From contig JAGHSH010000011.1 of assembly GCA_018065965.1 (NCBI GenBank), positions 1 to 9,587 on the forward strand: DNA of 9,587 nt, written 5' to 3'. Origin of the DNA: Candidatus Apopatocola equi. Lineage in GTDB: Bacteria; Bacillota; Clostridia; Oscillospirales; Oscillospiraceae. Below are positions 1 through 5,802 of this stretch, in pieces; the stretch's first letter is position 1; every line of letters begins with the position of its first letter. A program made the translations under genes and the position numbers. The notes under the pieces were generated by a model. That model did no database searches, was not told the DNA's origin, and worked only from the letters and a program-made list of their open reading frames with translations.

Positions 1-247
1 ACCCACCCCTGAGCCTACGCCGGAACCCACGCCGGAGCCGACCCCCGAACCCACCGCGGAGCCCACGGCGGAGCCCGCTCCCACCGCCGAACCGGAAACG
101 GCTCCCACCCCGACCCCCGCTCCCGAAAAGGCAAACGCCCGCTCTCAGGCCGGACTGACGCTCGCGCTGATCCTTCTCGTTGTCGCCCTCGCGGTCGCTG
201 TGATCGTCCTGCTCAACAAGCTCAAAAAGACAAAGGAAAACAACTGA
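1..247 (+). CDS. C-terminal end of a membrane-anchored surface protein with PTPE-repeat stalk (partial)
   Basis: The gene enters from the left edge, so its start and main domain are missing. The readable frame begins at base 2 and gives 81 residues before TGA at 245-247. It opens with a Pro/Thr/Glu stalk (PTPE and PTAE units, bases 2 to about 125), then a short linker with EKANARSQ, then one hydrophobic segment of about 20 residues (LTLALILLVVALAVAVIVLL), and ends in a Lys-rich tail NKLKKTKENN. This is the usual C-terminal layout of an exported Gram-positive protein: a rigid extended spacer, a membrane anchor and a short positive cytoplasmic tail. There is no LPxTG motif before the membrane segment, so sortase attachment is not indicated. 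The function of the missing N-terminal part cannot be judged. It converges on the - strand operon and shares the terminator at 265-304 with it. Confidence 0.85.
   Translation, partial: PTPEPTPEPTPEPTPEPTAEPTAEPAPTAEPETAPTPTPAPEKANARSQAGLTLALILLVVALAVAVIVLLNKLKKTKENN
2..124 (+). repeat. PTPE/PTAE tetrapeptide repeat (12-base units)
   Basis: The first ~40 codons encode near-tandem PTPE units that drift to PTAE and then to degenerate Pro/Ala/Thr runs. The DNA units are 12 bases long and vary mainly at third positions, so the protein repeat is conserved better than the DNA. Such stalks are common spacers in surface proteins and prone to copy-number change. The repeat continues past the left edge, so its full length is unknown. 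Confidence 0.8.
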
Positions 248-264
248 TCCCCCTGATAAACAAA

Positions 265-312
265 AACAGGTTCGCTGCAGATTTTTTTCCGCAGCGAACC
301 TGTTCTTTTATT
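265..312. terminator. Bidirectional Rho-independent terminator between convergent genes
   Basis: A perfect 14-base inverted repeat, AACAGGTTCGCTGC at 265-278 and GCAGCGAACCTGTT at 291-304, encloses a 12-base loop containing seven Ts. On the + strand the stem is followed by CTTTTATT; on the - strand it is followed by TTTGTTT. It begins 17 bases after the stop of the + strand surface protein and 3 bases after the stop (308-310) of the - strand epimerase gene, so it can end both transcripts. Confidence 0.93.
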
Positions 313-1060
313 CGATTTCGTACTTCAGTCTTACGCTGCCCCGGAGGATCAGGTTTTCGCCGTCACATTCCGCGGCCAGCACGCCGCCCGGCTCGGAGAA
401 GGAGGCAGACACGCTCTTCCCTTCCCGGGCGTACAGCCATACCCCCACAGCGGCGCTGCCGCTTGCGCAGGAGTTTTCCCAGAAAAGGGTATCGATGTTC
501 GCCACATAGACCAGCGGCGCCAGTTGACCCCGAAGCCGGTCATAGAGCATCACGCCCAGACAGTCCGCGCCCAGCTGCGCACACCAGCGGCGGATGTTCT
601 CCTCCGCCTCCTGCCGCGCGAGGATTCCGTCGCTGATGAGATGGGAGATGCCCGCAAAGCGCACCAGCGGCAGGGTATGCTCCCCCAGCCTGACTTCTTC
701 CACTGAGAGGGGCAGAGGCATATGCACACGACCCGCAAAGCCGTCCGCCCGCTGCTCCAGCCGCACCTGCAGAGGTTTTTCCTCTCCCGAGACCGACACC
801 GTGACAAGACGGTCGCCGCCCCCGTGGGTGCGGGCAAAATGCGCCGCAGCGCACATGGCAGCATTGCCGCAGAACTCGCCCCCGGCCATATCCAGCCGGA
901 TGTCGCAGCCCTCTCTCCCCCCGGAGAGAAAGCCCAGCTGCTCGGCCTCCGGACAGCGCGCCATCAGCCCGTCGGCCACGGTTCGCCGTTCCTCTGCGCT
1001 GACCTCGCCCTCCACCAGCACGGTCATATTGCCCGTGGGATCGTAAAGATAGGCTCTCAT
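308..1060 (-). CDS. CntK/DapF-type two-cysteine amino acid racemase or epimerase
   Basis: A 250-residue protein of the diaminopimelate epimerase fold, a PLP-independent family in which two cysteines act as acid and base on the alpha carbon. Visible hallmarks are YDPTGNMTVLV near residues 6-16, GGEFCGNAAM around Cys64 and WENSCASGSAAVGV around Cys198, followed by SEPGG near 222-226. Ordinary DapF has GNDF near its N terminus, MCGNG(I/A)R around the first cysteine and GCGSG around the second. The PTGNMT, GGEFCGNA and ENSC(A/G)SG variants, and the GVMLYD...PLVYV stretch before the second cysteine, match what I recall of staphylococcal CntK, the histidine racemase of staphylopine synthesis. No CntL- or CntM-like gene is in the window, so the substrate is unknown: histidine, another basic amino acid, or, less likely, DAP. 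The start overlaps the stop of the ATPase gene by 4 bases (ATGA), suggesting translational coupling and a job tied to the transporter. Family confidence is high, substrate confidence low. Confidence 0.88.
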   Translation of the reverse strand: MRAYLYDPTGNMTVLVEGEVSAEERRTVADGLMARCPEAEQLGFLSGGREGCDIRLDMAGGEFCGNAAMCAAAHFARTHGGGDRLVTVSVSGEEKPLQVRLEQRADGFAGRVHMPLPLSVEEVRLGEHTLPLVRFAGISHLISDGILARQEAEENIRRWCAQLGADCLGVMLYDRLRGQLAPLVYVANIDTLFWENSCASGSAAVGVWLYAREGKSVSASFSEPGGVLAAECDGENLILRGSVRLKYEIE

Positions 1061-1803
1061 CGCTCGTAATTCCTCAGGAACTGTTTTGTACGCTCCTGCG
1101 TGGGCTGACCGAACACCTGCTCCGGCTCGCCCTGCTCCACGATCACGCCGCCGTCCATAAAGATCACCCGGTCGGACACCGCCCGGGCAAAGGGCATCTC
1201 ATGGGTGACGATGACCATGGTCATGTTCTCCTCGGCCAGCTGTTTGATGACCTTGAGCACCTCGCCGGTCAGCTCCGGGTCCAGTGCGGAGGTAGGCTCG
1301 TCAAAAAAGAGGATGTCGGGCTTCATGCAGAGAGCCCGAGCAATGGCCACCCGCTGCTGCTGTCCGCCGGAGAGCTGGCAGGGATAGGCGTTGCGCTTGC
1401 TCTCCAATCCCATTTTCCGCAGCAGACCCATGGCGGTTTCCAGCACTTCCTCCTTATCCCGCTTCTGCACCAGCATCGGCGCTTCGGTGATATTCTTCAG
1501 CACCGAATAGTGGGGAAAACGGTTGAAGCTCTGGAACACAAGGCCGAAGGCGCGGCGCAGCTCCCGCAGCTCGTTGGTGGAGGCATACTCCCCTTCCCCG
1601 GTGCAGGCGGCTCTGCCCAGATAACGGATCTCGCCGCCGTCTACCCGCTCCAGAAACGTGGCGCAGCGCAGCAGCGTGGACTTTCCGCTGCCGCTGGGGC
1701 CGATAATGCTTACCGCCTCGCCGCTGTCAACGCACAGGGAAATGTCCCGGAGCACCTGAAGAGAGCCGAAGCTTTTGCGTATGTTTTTCATTTCCAGTAT
1801 CAT
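1057..1803 (-). CDS. Polar amino acid ABC transporter, ATP-binding protein (GlnQ/HisP type)
   Basis: A 248-residue ATPase that powers amino acid import; it works as a dimer on the cytoplasmic face of the permease. All motifs are intact: Walker A GPSGSGKST at 35-43, Q-loop Gln91 in VFQSFN, signature LSGGQQQR at 144-151, Walker B ILFFDEPTSALD at 164-175, and switch His201 in VTHEM. The length is normal for the polar amino acid uptake family (240-250 residues). The start is supported by GAGGAGGG just upstream, overlapping the TGA of the permease gene 14 bases away. Its own stop overlaps the start of the racemase gene by 4 bases. The family assignment is secure; the transported amino acid cannot be read from the ATPase. 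Confidence 0.95.
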   Translation of the reverse strand: MILEMKNIRKSFGSLQVLRDISLCVDSGEAVSIIGPSGSGKSTLLRCATFLERVDGGEIRYLGRAACTGEGEYASTNELRELRRAFGLVFQSFNRFPHYSVLKNITEAPMLVQKRDKEEVLETAMGLLRKMGLESKRNAYPCQLSGGQQQRVAIARALCMKPDILFFDEPTSALDPELTGEVLKVIKQLAEENMTMVIVTHEMPFARAVSDRVIFMDGGVIVEQGEPEQVFGQPTQERTKQFLRNYER

Positions 1804-1817
1804 AGCTGCTTCCCTCC

Positions 1818-2465
1818 TCAGTTATAGTAGCTCAGCGCCTTCTCGCAGCGCTCCATGGCAAAGGCCACCGCATAGTTGGCGATGAAATAAAACACGCCCG
1901 CAATGACGAAGGGCATGAAGCTGGTCTGAGAGGCGGAGATCTGCTTGGCCAGAGAAAAGACCTCCTGATAGGCCAGTGTGAAGGCCATGGAGGTGTCCTT
2001 GACCAGCGTGATGAACTCATTGGTAATGGAGGGCAGGATGCGCTTGATGACCTGCGGAAGAATGATCTTCAGAAAGGTCTGGCTTCTGGAATAGCCCAGC
2101 ACCTCGGCTGCCTCATACTGCCCCACGCCGATGGATTCCACGCCGCCCCGGTAGATCTCGGCAAAATAGGCGGCATAGTTCACGATGAAGGCCACCAGTA
2201 TGGCCGGGAAGCGCCAACCCTTGATGCTCGCGCCGAAGAGATAGTAGGGGCCGAAGTACCAGACCAGCAGCTGCAGCATCAGGGGGGTACCGCGGATCAC
2301 GGCAATGAAAACTCTCGTCAGCGAACTGACCAGGCGGTTTTTGCTCCTGCGCAGAAGCATGATGCCCAGACCCAGCGGCAGAGAGCCCAGCAGCGTCAGG
2401 AAAAAGATGGCGCAGGTACGGAGCATGCCCGCAGCCATGGTGGAAAGCATGGTCGAAAAGCTCAT
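1818..2465 (-). CDS. Polar amino acid ABC transporter permease (HisM/GlnP type)
   Basis: A 215-residue inner-membrane permease with about five hydrophobic segments (roughly 11-38, 50-74, 85-106, 150-175 and 186-205). The family motif RGTPLMLQ lies at 58-65. The cytoplasmic coupling loop, beginning EAAEVLGYSRS at about 118 and ending KIILPQ at about 138, docks on the ATPase. Only one permease gene is present, so the channel is probably a homodimer, as in many Firmicute glutamine- or cystine-type systems. A weak AAGGAA ribosome site precedes the ATG. The gene follows the binding-protein gene after 84 bases that hold a strong hairpin, which probably lowers its expression relative to the binding protein. 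Confidence 0.94.
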   Translation of the reverse strand: MSFSTMLSTMAAGMLRTCAIFFLTLLGSLPLGLGIMLLRRSKNRLVSSLTRVFIAVIRGTPLMLQLLVWYFGPYYLFGASIKGWRFPAILVAFIVNYAAYFAEIYRGGVESIGVGQYEAAEVLGYSRSQTFLKIILPQVIKRILPSITNEFITLVKDTSMAFTLAYQEVFSLAKQISASQTSFMPFVIAGVFYFIANYAVAFAMERCEKALSYYN

Positions 2466-2492
2466 AGATATATTTCCTTATAACCAAAATTC

Positions 2493-2522
2493 GCCATTGG
2501 GCCCTCTTCAGGGCCCAATGGC
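2493..2522 (-). terminator. Intercistronic hairpin between binding-protein and permease genes (attenuating or stabilising)
   Basis: A perfect 12-base inverted repeat, GCCATTGGGCCC at 2493-2504 and GGGCCCAATGGC at 2511-2522, has a 6-base loop. On the transcribed strand it is preceded by AAAACA and followed by GAATTTTGG, so the U-tract is short and imperfect. It sits 27 bases after the stop of the binding-protein gene and 27 bases before the permease start. In amino acid importers a hairpin here commonly gives more binding protein than membrane components, by partial termination or by protecting the upstream mRNA end. A partial terminator is my reading. Confidence 0.75.
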
Positions 2523-2549
2523 TGTTTTGTATTCCGTGTTCGGAAAAAC

Positions 2550-3356
2550 TCAGAACACCAGATAATCCTTGATCTCGGGATAGTTCTCGGCGATCTCGGC
2601 GAACTTGCCGCTCTCGACGACCTTCAGGAAGCCGGCCCAGACCTGATCGCGGAGAGCCTCATCACCCTTGCGGAAGGCAATGCCGTAGGTCTCGGAGCCC
2701 AGAACCTCATCCAGGAACATGTAGCCGGGGTTCTTGCTCATCAGGAAGTTGCCGCTGGTCACGTCGATGGCGATGGCGTCGATGGCGCCGGCCATGAGAT
2801 CGTTGAAGGCAATAGTGTAGGTCTCATAGACCTCGAGGGAGGCGAAGGAAGCCTTCAGCTCGGCCTGATCGCCCTCGTCAAGCAGATCGTAGGCGGAGGT
2901 AGCGGTCTGCACGCCGACAACCTTGCCGGCAAGATCCGCCAGAGTCTTGATCTCGCTGTTTTCGGGCACGAGGATCATCTGGGTGTTGTTGGAGTAGGGC
3001 ACGGTCCAGCAGTAGTCATCCTCACGGCCTTCAATGGTGATGCCGCTCCAGATGCAGTCGCAGCTGCCGGCGTTCAGCTCGGCGTCCTTGGCGTCCCAGT
3101 TGAAGGGAACAGCCTCGTATTCCCAGCCCAGCTCGGCGCAGACGGCCTGGCAGACCTCCACGTCAAAGCCGCCGACCTCACCGTCATCGGTGCGGAAGGA
3201 GTAGGGGGGATAATCCAGATCAAAGCCCTGCTTGAAAACGACCTTCTCAGCTTCCGCTGCGGTCTCGGCAGGAGCCTTCTCTTCCTTGGCTCCGCCGCAG
3301 GCGCAGAGGGCGAAGACCATTACAACAGCCATCATAAGGGCAAAAATGCGTTTCAT
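2550..3356 (-). CDS. Polar amino acid ABC transporter, substrate-binding lipoprotein
   Basis: A 268-residue extracytoplasmic solute-binding protein (SBP family 3) that captures an amino acid and delivers it to the permease. The N terminus is a lipoprotein signal: MKR, a hydrophobic core and lipobox LCAC with the modified Cys20, followed by an acidic/Ala linker to about residue 38. The mature part has the family pattern YPPYSF (49-54), GGFDVEV (62-68), SGITIEGRE (104-112) and IDVTSGNF (197-204). In this family Arg111 is expected to bind the substrate carboxylate and Asp198 the alpha-amino group, so an amino acid ligand is well supported. The CIWSG variant is a clostridial-looking form whose specificity I cannot assign; cystine, arginine, lysine and histidine are all possible. 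The gene is first in its operon, with TGGAGG 8 bases from the ATG and a promoter upstream. Confidence 0.94.
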   Translation of the reverse strand: MKRIFALMMAVVMVFALCACGGAKEEKAPAETAAEAEKVVFKQGFDLDYPPYSFRTDDGEVGGFDVEVCQAVCAELGWEYEAVPFNWDAKDAELNAGSCDCIWSGITIEGREDDYCWTVPYSNNTQMILVPENSEIKTLADLAGKVVGVQTATSAYDLLDEGDQAELKASFASLEVYETYTIAFNDLMAGAIDAIAIDVTSGNFLMSKNPGYMFLDEVLGSETYGIAFRKGDEALRDQVWAGFLKVVESGKFAEIAENYPEIKDYLVF

Positions 3357-3364
3357 CTAAAAAA

Positions 3365-3370
3365 CCTCCA
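3365..3370 (-). promoter_or_regulatory. Ribosome binding site of the binding-protein gene
   Basis: TGGAGG on the - strand lies 8 bases before the ATG at 3354-3356. It fixes the start, which is also the one that gives a proper lipoprotein signal peptide. Confidence 0.8.
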
Positions 3371-3392
3371 GATGTGTTTTTAATGTGTTAGC

Positions 3393-3421
3393 AGTTTACC
3401 ACGGTAAAGCGTTTTTGGCAA
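3393..3421 (-). promoter_or_regulatory. Sigma-A-type promoter of the transporter operon
   Basis: On the - strand a -35 box TTGCCA (3421-3416, 5 of 6 to consensus) and a -10 box TAAACT (3398-3393, 4 of 6) are separated by exactly 17 bases. Transcription would begin near 3386, giving a leader of about 30 bases that includes the ribosome site. The promoter supports independent expression of the transporter operon even though lysA ends only about 70 bases upstream. Confidence 0.6.
3395..3408. promoter_or_regulatory. Palindrome overlapping the transporter promoter (candidate operator)
   Basis: TTTACC-AC-GGTAAA is a perfect 6+6 inverted repeat with a 2-base centre. It covers most of the -10 box and the adjoining part of the spacer of the transporter promoter, the position expected for a repressor operator. 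I cannot name the regulator, and the same element does not appear at the argG promoter. Confidence 0.45.
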
Positions 3422-3433
3422 TTGTCAGATGTT

Positions 3434-3494
3434 ACAAAAAACGAGCCGGAATTCCCCTTTAACTGCGGCATAATTTCCGTGATCCGGCAGGCTC
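3434..3494 (-). terminator. Possible weak Rho-independent terminator after lysA
   Basis: On the - strand GCCGGA just after the lysA stop (3488-3483) can pair with TCCGGC (3450-3445), and GAGCC overlapping the stop (3494-3490) can alternatively pair with GGCTC. The second arm is followed by GTTTTTTG (3442-3435). The loop is long, about 30 bases with a possible small inner stem, so this is weaker than the other terminators here and some read-through into the transporter genes is plausible. Confidence 0.4.
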
Positions 3495-4785
3495 ACACAT
3501 CCCGCTCCAGCATATCCTCGATGCTCTCGCGCTTCACGGCCACATAATTGCCGCTTTCGGAAAGCATGACCACGGCCGGGCGGCCCAGGCGGTTGTAGTT
3601 GGAGGCCATGGAGAAGTTATAGGCGCCGGTGGTGCAGACGCACACAATGTCTCCCCGGCAGGTATCCTCGGGGAGCTCCACGCCGGTCCGGAGAATATCG
3701 CCGCTCTCGCAGCAGCGTCCCGCCAGATCGCAGCGCATGGCCGCGCCGGTCTTAGCGGCGTGGTACACGGTATAGGGTGCCTTATAGAGGGCGTAGCGGG
3801 GGTTGTCGCCCATGCCGCCGTCCACGATCACATAGTTCTTGTAGCCGGGGATGCGCTTTACCGCGCCCACGGTGTAAACGGTCATGCCGGCATCGGCCAC
3901 GATGCTGCGGCCCGGCTCCATGAGCATGATCGGCTCGGGGAAGTCCAGCGCCGCACAGACGCTGCGGAAGTGCTGCGCCACGTCGGCGATGCGCGCCGGG
4001 ATGTCCACGCTCCGGTCGCTCTCCAGATAGCGGACGCCGTAGCCGCCGCCCATATTCAGCACGGGCAGGACGGCGCCGGTCTCTTTGCGAACGCGATCCA
4101 TAAAGGGAAGCATGATATCGAGGGTGCGCTCATACACGTCCTCGTCAAAGACCTGAGAGCCCACATGGCAGTGAACGCCCTCGGTGAGCAGGTGCGGCTG
4201 CGCCAGAGAGAGTCTGACCAGCTCCATGGCCTGCCCGGTCTCCACGGCGGCGCCGAATTTGGAGTCCACCATGCCGGTGTTGACCTCCGCATAGGTGTGG
4301 GGATCGATGCCCGGCGCCAGACGGAGCATGGCACGCTGCACGATCCCGTTTTCCGCGGCGATGCGCTCCAGCGCCAGCAGCTCGTCGGCATTGTCCACCA
4401 CAAAGCAGCCGACCCGGTTCTCCACGGCGTAGCGGATGTCGGCGTCGGTCTTGCAGTTGCCGTGGAAATAGATATTTTCGGCGGGGAATCCGGCAGAGAG
4501 CGCCGTGGCGATCTCGCCGCAGGACACGCAGTCCACACCCATGCCCTCGTCCTTTGCAATGCGGTAAATGGTCTTAAAGGAGGCAGCCTTGCTGGCGAAA
4601 AGGGGACGGGAGCCGGGACGGAAGCATGCGGCGAAGGCCCCGGTGTACATCCGCATATTGCTGCGGATGCGCTGCTCATCCATCAGATAGAGAGGGGTGC
4701 CGTACTCCTTCGCCAGCGCCGTTACGTCCTGAGAGGCAAAGTGCAGAACGCCTTCCCCGTTTCGCTTGATGTTATCGGAAAGCAT
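3493..4785 (-). CDS. lysA: Diaminopimelate decarboxylase
   Basis: A 430-residue fold-III PLP enzyme that decarboxylates meso-diaminopimelate to L-lysine, the last step of lysine synthesis, in the cytosol. The PLP lysine is Lys66 in FASKAAS. HCHVGSQ is at 205-211, the phosphate-binding MGGGYG at 245-250, EPGRSIV at 290-296, and CESGD at 359-363 supplies the active-site cysteine from the partner subunit. The C-terminal GAYNFSMASNYNR (387-399) is typical of Firmicute LysA. The length is normal. The start is supported by TAAGGAGAG, which overlaps the argF stop 14 bases upstream. The fold also includes arginine, ornithine and carboxynorspermidine decarboxylases, and its place at the end of arginine genes invites that question, but the C-terminal motifs favour diaminopimelate. 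No lysine riboswitch precedes it, so it appears to be expressed with the arg genes. Confidence 0.93.
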   Translation of the reverse strand: MLSDNIKRNGEGVLHFASQDVTALAKEYGTPLYLMDEQRIRSNMRMYTGAFAACFRPGSRPLFASKAASFKTIYRIAKDEGMGVDCVSCGEIATALSAGFPAENIYFHGNCKTDADIRYAVENRVGCFVVDNADELLALERIAAENGIVQRAMLRLAPGIDPHTYAEVNTGMVDSKFGAAVETGQAMELVRLSLAQPHLLTEGVHCHVGSQVFDEDVYERTLDIMLPFMDRVRKETGAVLPVLNMGGGYGVRYLESDRSVDIPARIADVAQHFRSVCAALDFPEPIMLMEPGRSIVADAGMTVYTVGAVKRIPGYKNYVIVDGGMGDNPRYALYKAPYTVYHAAKTGAAMRCDLAGRCCESGDILRTGVELPEDTCRGDIVCVCTTGAYNFSMASNYNRLGRPAVVMLSESGNYVAVKRESIEDMLERDV

Positions 4786-4799
4786 AGAAAATACTCTCC

Positions 4800-5792
4800 T
4801 TACTCTGCCAGTGTGGCCGCCATCACAGCCTTGATGGTGTGCATCCGGTTTTCCGCCTCGTCAAACACGATGGAGCGTTCACTCTCAAAGACGGCGTCCT
4901 CCACCTCCATGGAGCGCAGGCCGTACTTTTCAAAGATCTCCCGGCCGATCTCCGTCTCGCAGTCGTGGAAGGAGGGCAGGTCATGCATGAACACAGCCTG
5001 CTCACCGGCTATGGCCATGAGCTTTTCGGTGACGGCGTAGGGCTTCAGGGCGGCGATGCGCTCCGCCCACACGCTGTCGGGCTCACCCATGGAGACCCAC
5101 ACATCGGTGTAGAGCACGTCCGCCCCCACGGCAGCCTTCTCGGGGTCGGTCTCAAATTCCAGCACCGCACCGGTCTCGGCGGCAATGGCGGCGCACTTTT
5201 CGCGCAGAGCGGCATCGGGGAAATAAGCCTCCGGGGCGCAGGCCACAAAGTGCAGCCCCAGCTTGGCGCAGCCGATCATCAGCGAATTGCCCATGTTGAA
5301 GCGGGCGTCGCCGAAATAGACCAGCTTCACTCCCCGAAGCCGGCCGAAATGCTCCCGGATGGTGAGCATATCCGCCAGAATCTGCGTGGGATGGTATTCA
5401 TCCGTGAGGCCGTTCCACACGGGCACGCCTGCGTACTTTGCCAGCGCTTCCACCCGTTCCTGTCCGTAGCCCCGGTACTCGATGCCCTCGAACATCCGCC
5501 CCAGAACCCGGGCGGTGTCGGCCACGGATTCCTTCTTGCCCAGCTGCGAGCTCTTGGAATCCAGATACACCGGGTGCATACCCAGATCCGCCGCGGCCAC
5601 CTCAAAGGCGCAGCGGGTACGGGCGCTGGTCTTTTCAAAGATCAGCGCCACGTTCTTCCCCTCGCAGAGGCGGTGGGGAATGCCGGCCTTCTTCTTTGCC
5701 TTCAGCTCTGCGGAAAGATCCAGCAGGGCGGTGATCTCCCCGGGGGTATAATCCAGCAGGGTCAGAAAACTGCGGTTCTTCATATTCAGCAT
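4800..5792 (-). CDS. argF: Ornithine carbamoyltransferase
   Basis: A 330-residue enzyme that joins carbamoyl phosphate and ornithine to give citrulline. The carbamoyl phosphate site is FEKTSARTR (52-60), followed by HPTQILAD (134-141). The ornithine site shows GDARFNMGNS (161-170) and the loop DVWVSMGEP (230-238). The last third, with FESERSIVFDEAENRMHTIKA, is very close to Escherichia coli ArgI/ArgF. Two departures stand out: the usual HCLP motif, whose cysteine contacts ornithine, reads MHDLPSFHD (Asp271), and the carbamoyl phosphate motif has SARTR rather than the commoner STRTR. The rest of the active site looks intact, so I read it as functional or adapted rather than dead. The start is the ATG 8 bases after GAGG; a second Met at codon 4 has a poorer position. 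The gene lies 10 bases after argH, its ribosome site overlapping the argH stop, and 14 bases before lysA. A catabolic ArcB role is less likely without arcA or arcC nearby. Confidence 0.93.
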   Translation of the reverse strand: MLNMKNRSFLTLLDYTPGEITALLDLSAELKAKKKAGIPHRLCEGKNVALIFEKTSARTRCAFEVAAADLGMHPVYLDSKSSQLGKKESVADTARVLGRMFEGIEYRGYGQERVEALAKYAGVPVWNGLTDEYHPTQILADMLTIREHFGRLRGVKLVYFGDARFNMGNSLMIGCAKLGLHFVACAPEAYFPDAALREKCAAIAAETGAVLEFETDPEKAAVGADVLYTDVWVSMGEPDSVWAERIAALKPYAVTEKLMAIAGEQAVFMHDLPSFHDCETEIGREIFEKYGLRSMEVEDAVFESERSIVFDEAENRMHTIKAVMAATLAE

Positions 5793-5802
5793 AATATTAT
5801 CC

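Noticed and set aside
308..3356. A complete staphylopine-type (cnt) metallophore cluster
   Set aside because: Only the CntK-like racemase is present; no nicotianamine synthase-like or opine dehydrogenase gene is in the window and the transporter is of the polar amino acid family.
3357..3492. Lysine riboswitch or T-box before the transporter or lysA
   Set aside because: The transporter leader is about 30 bases and lysA follows argF by 14 bases, so neither has room for such an RNA.
3760..5040. Long + strand open frame of 426 codons
   Set aside because: It lies antisense to lysA and argF, is rich in His, Gly and Ala as expected of a shadow of GC-rich coding DNA, and shows no family motif.
4800..5792. 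Catabolic ornithine carbamoyltransferase (arcB)
   Set aside because: No arginine deiminase or carbamate kinase gene is nearby, while argG and argH are directly upstream.
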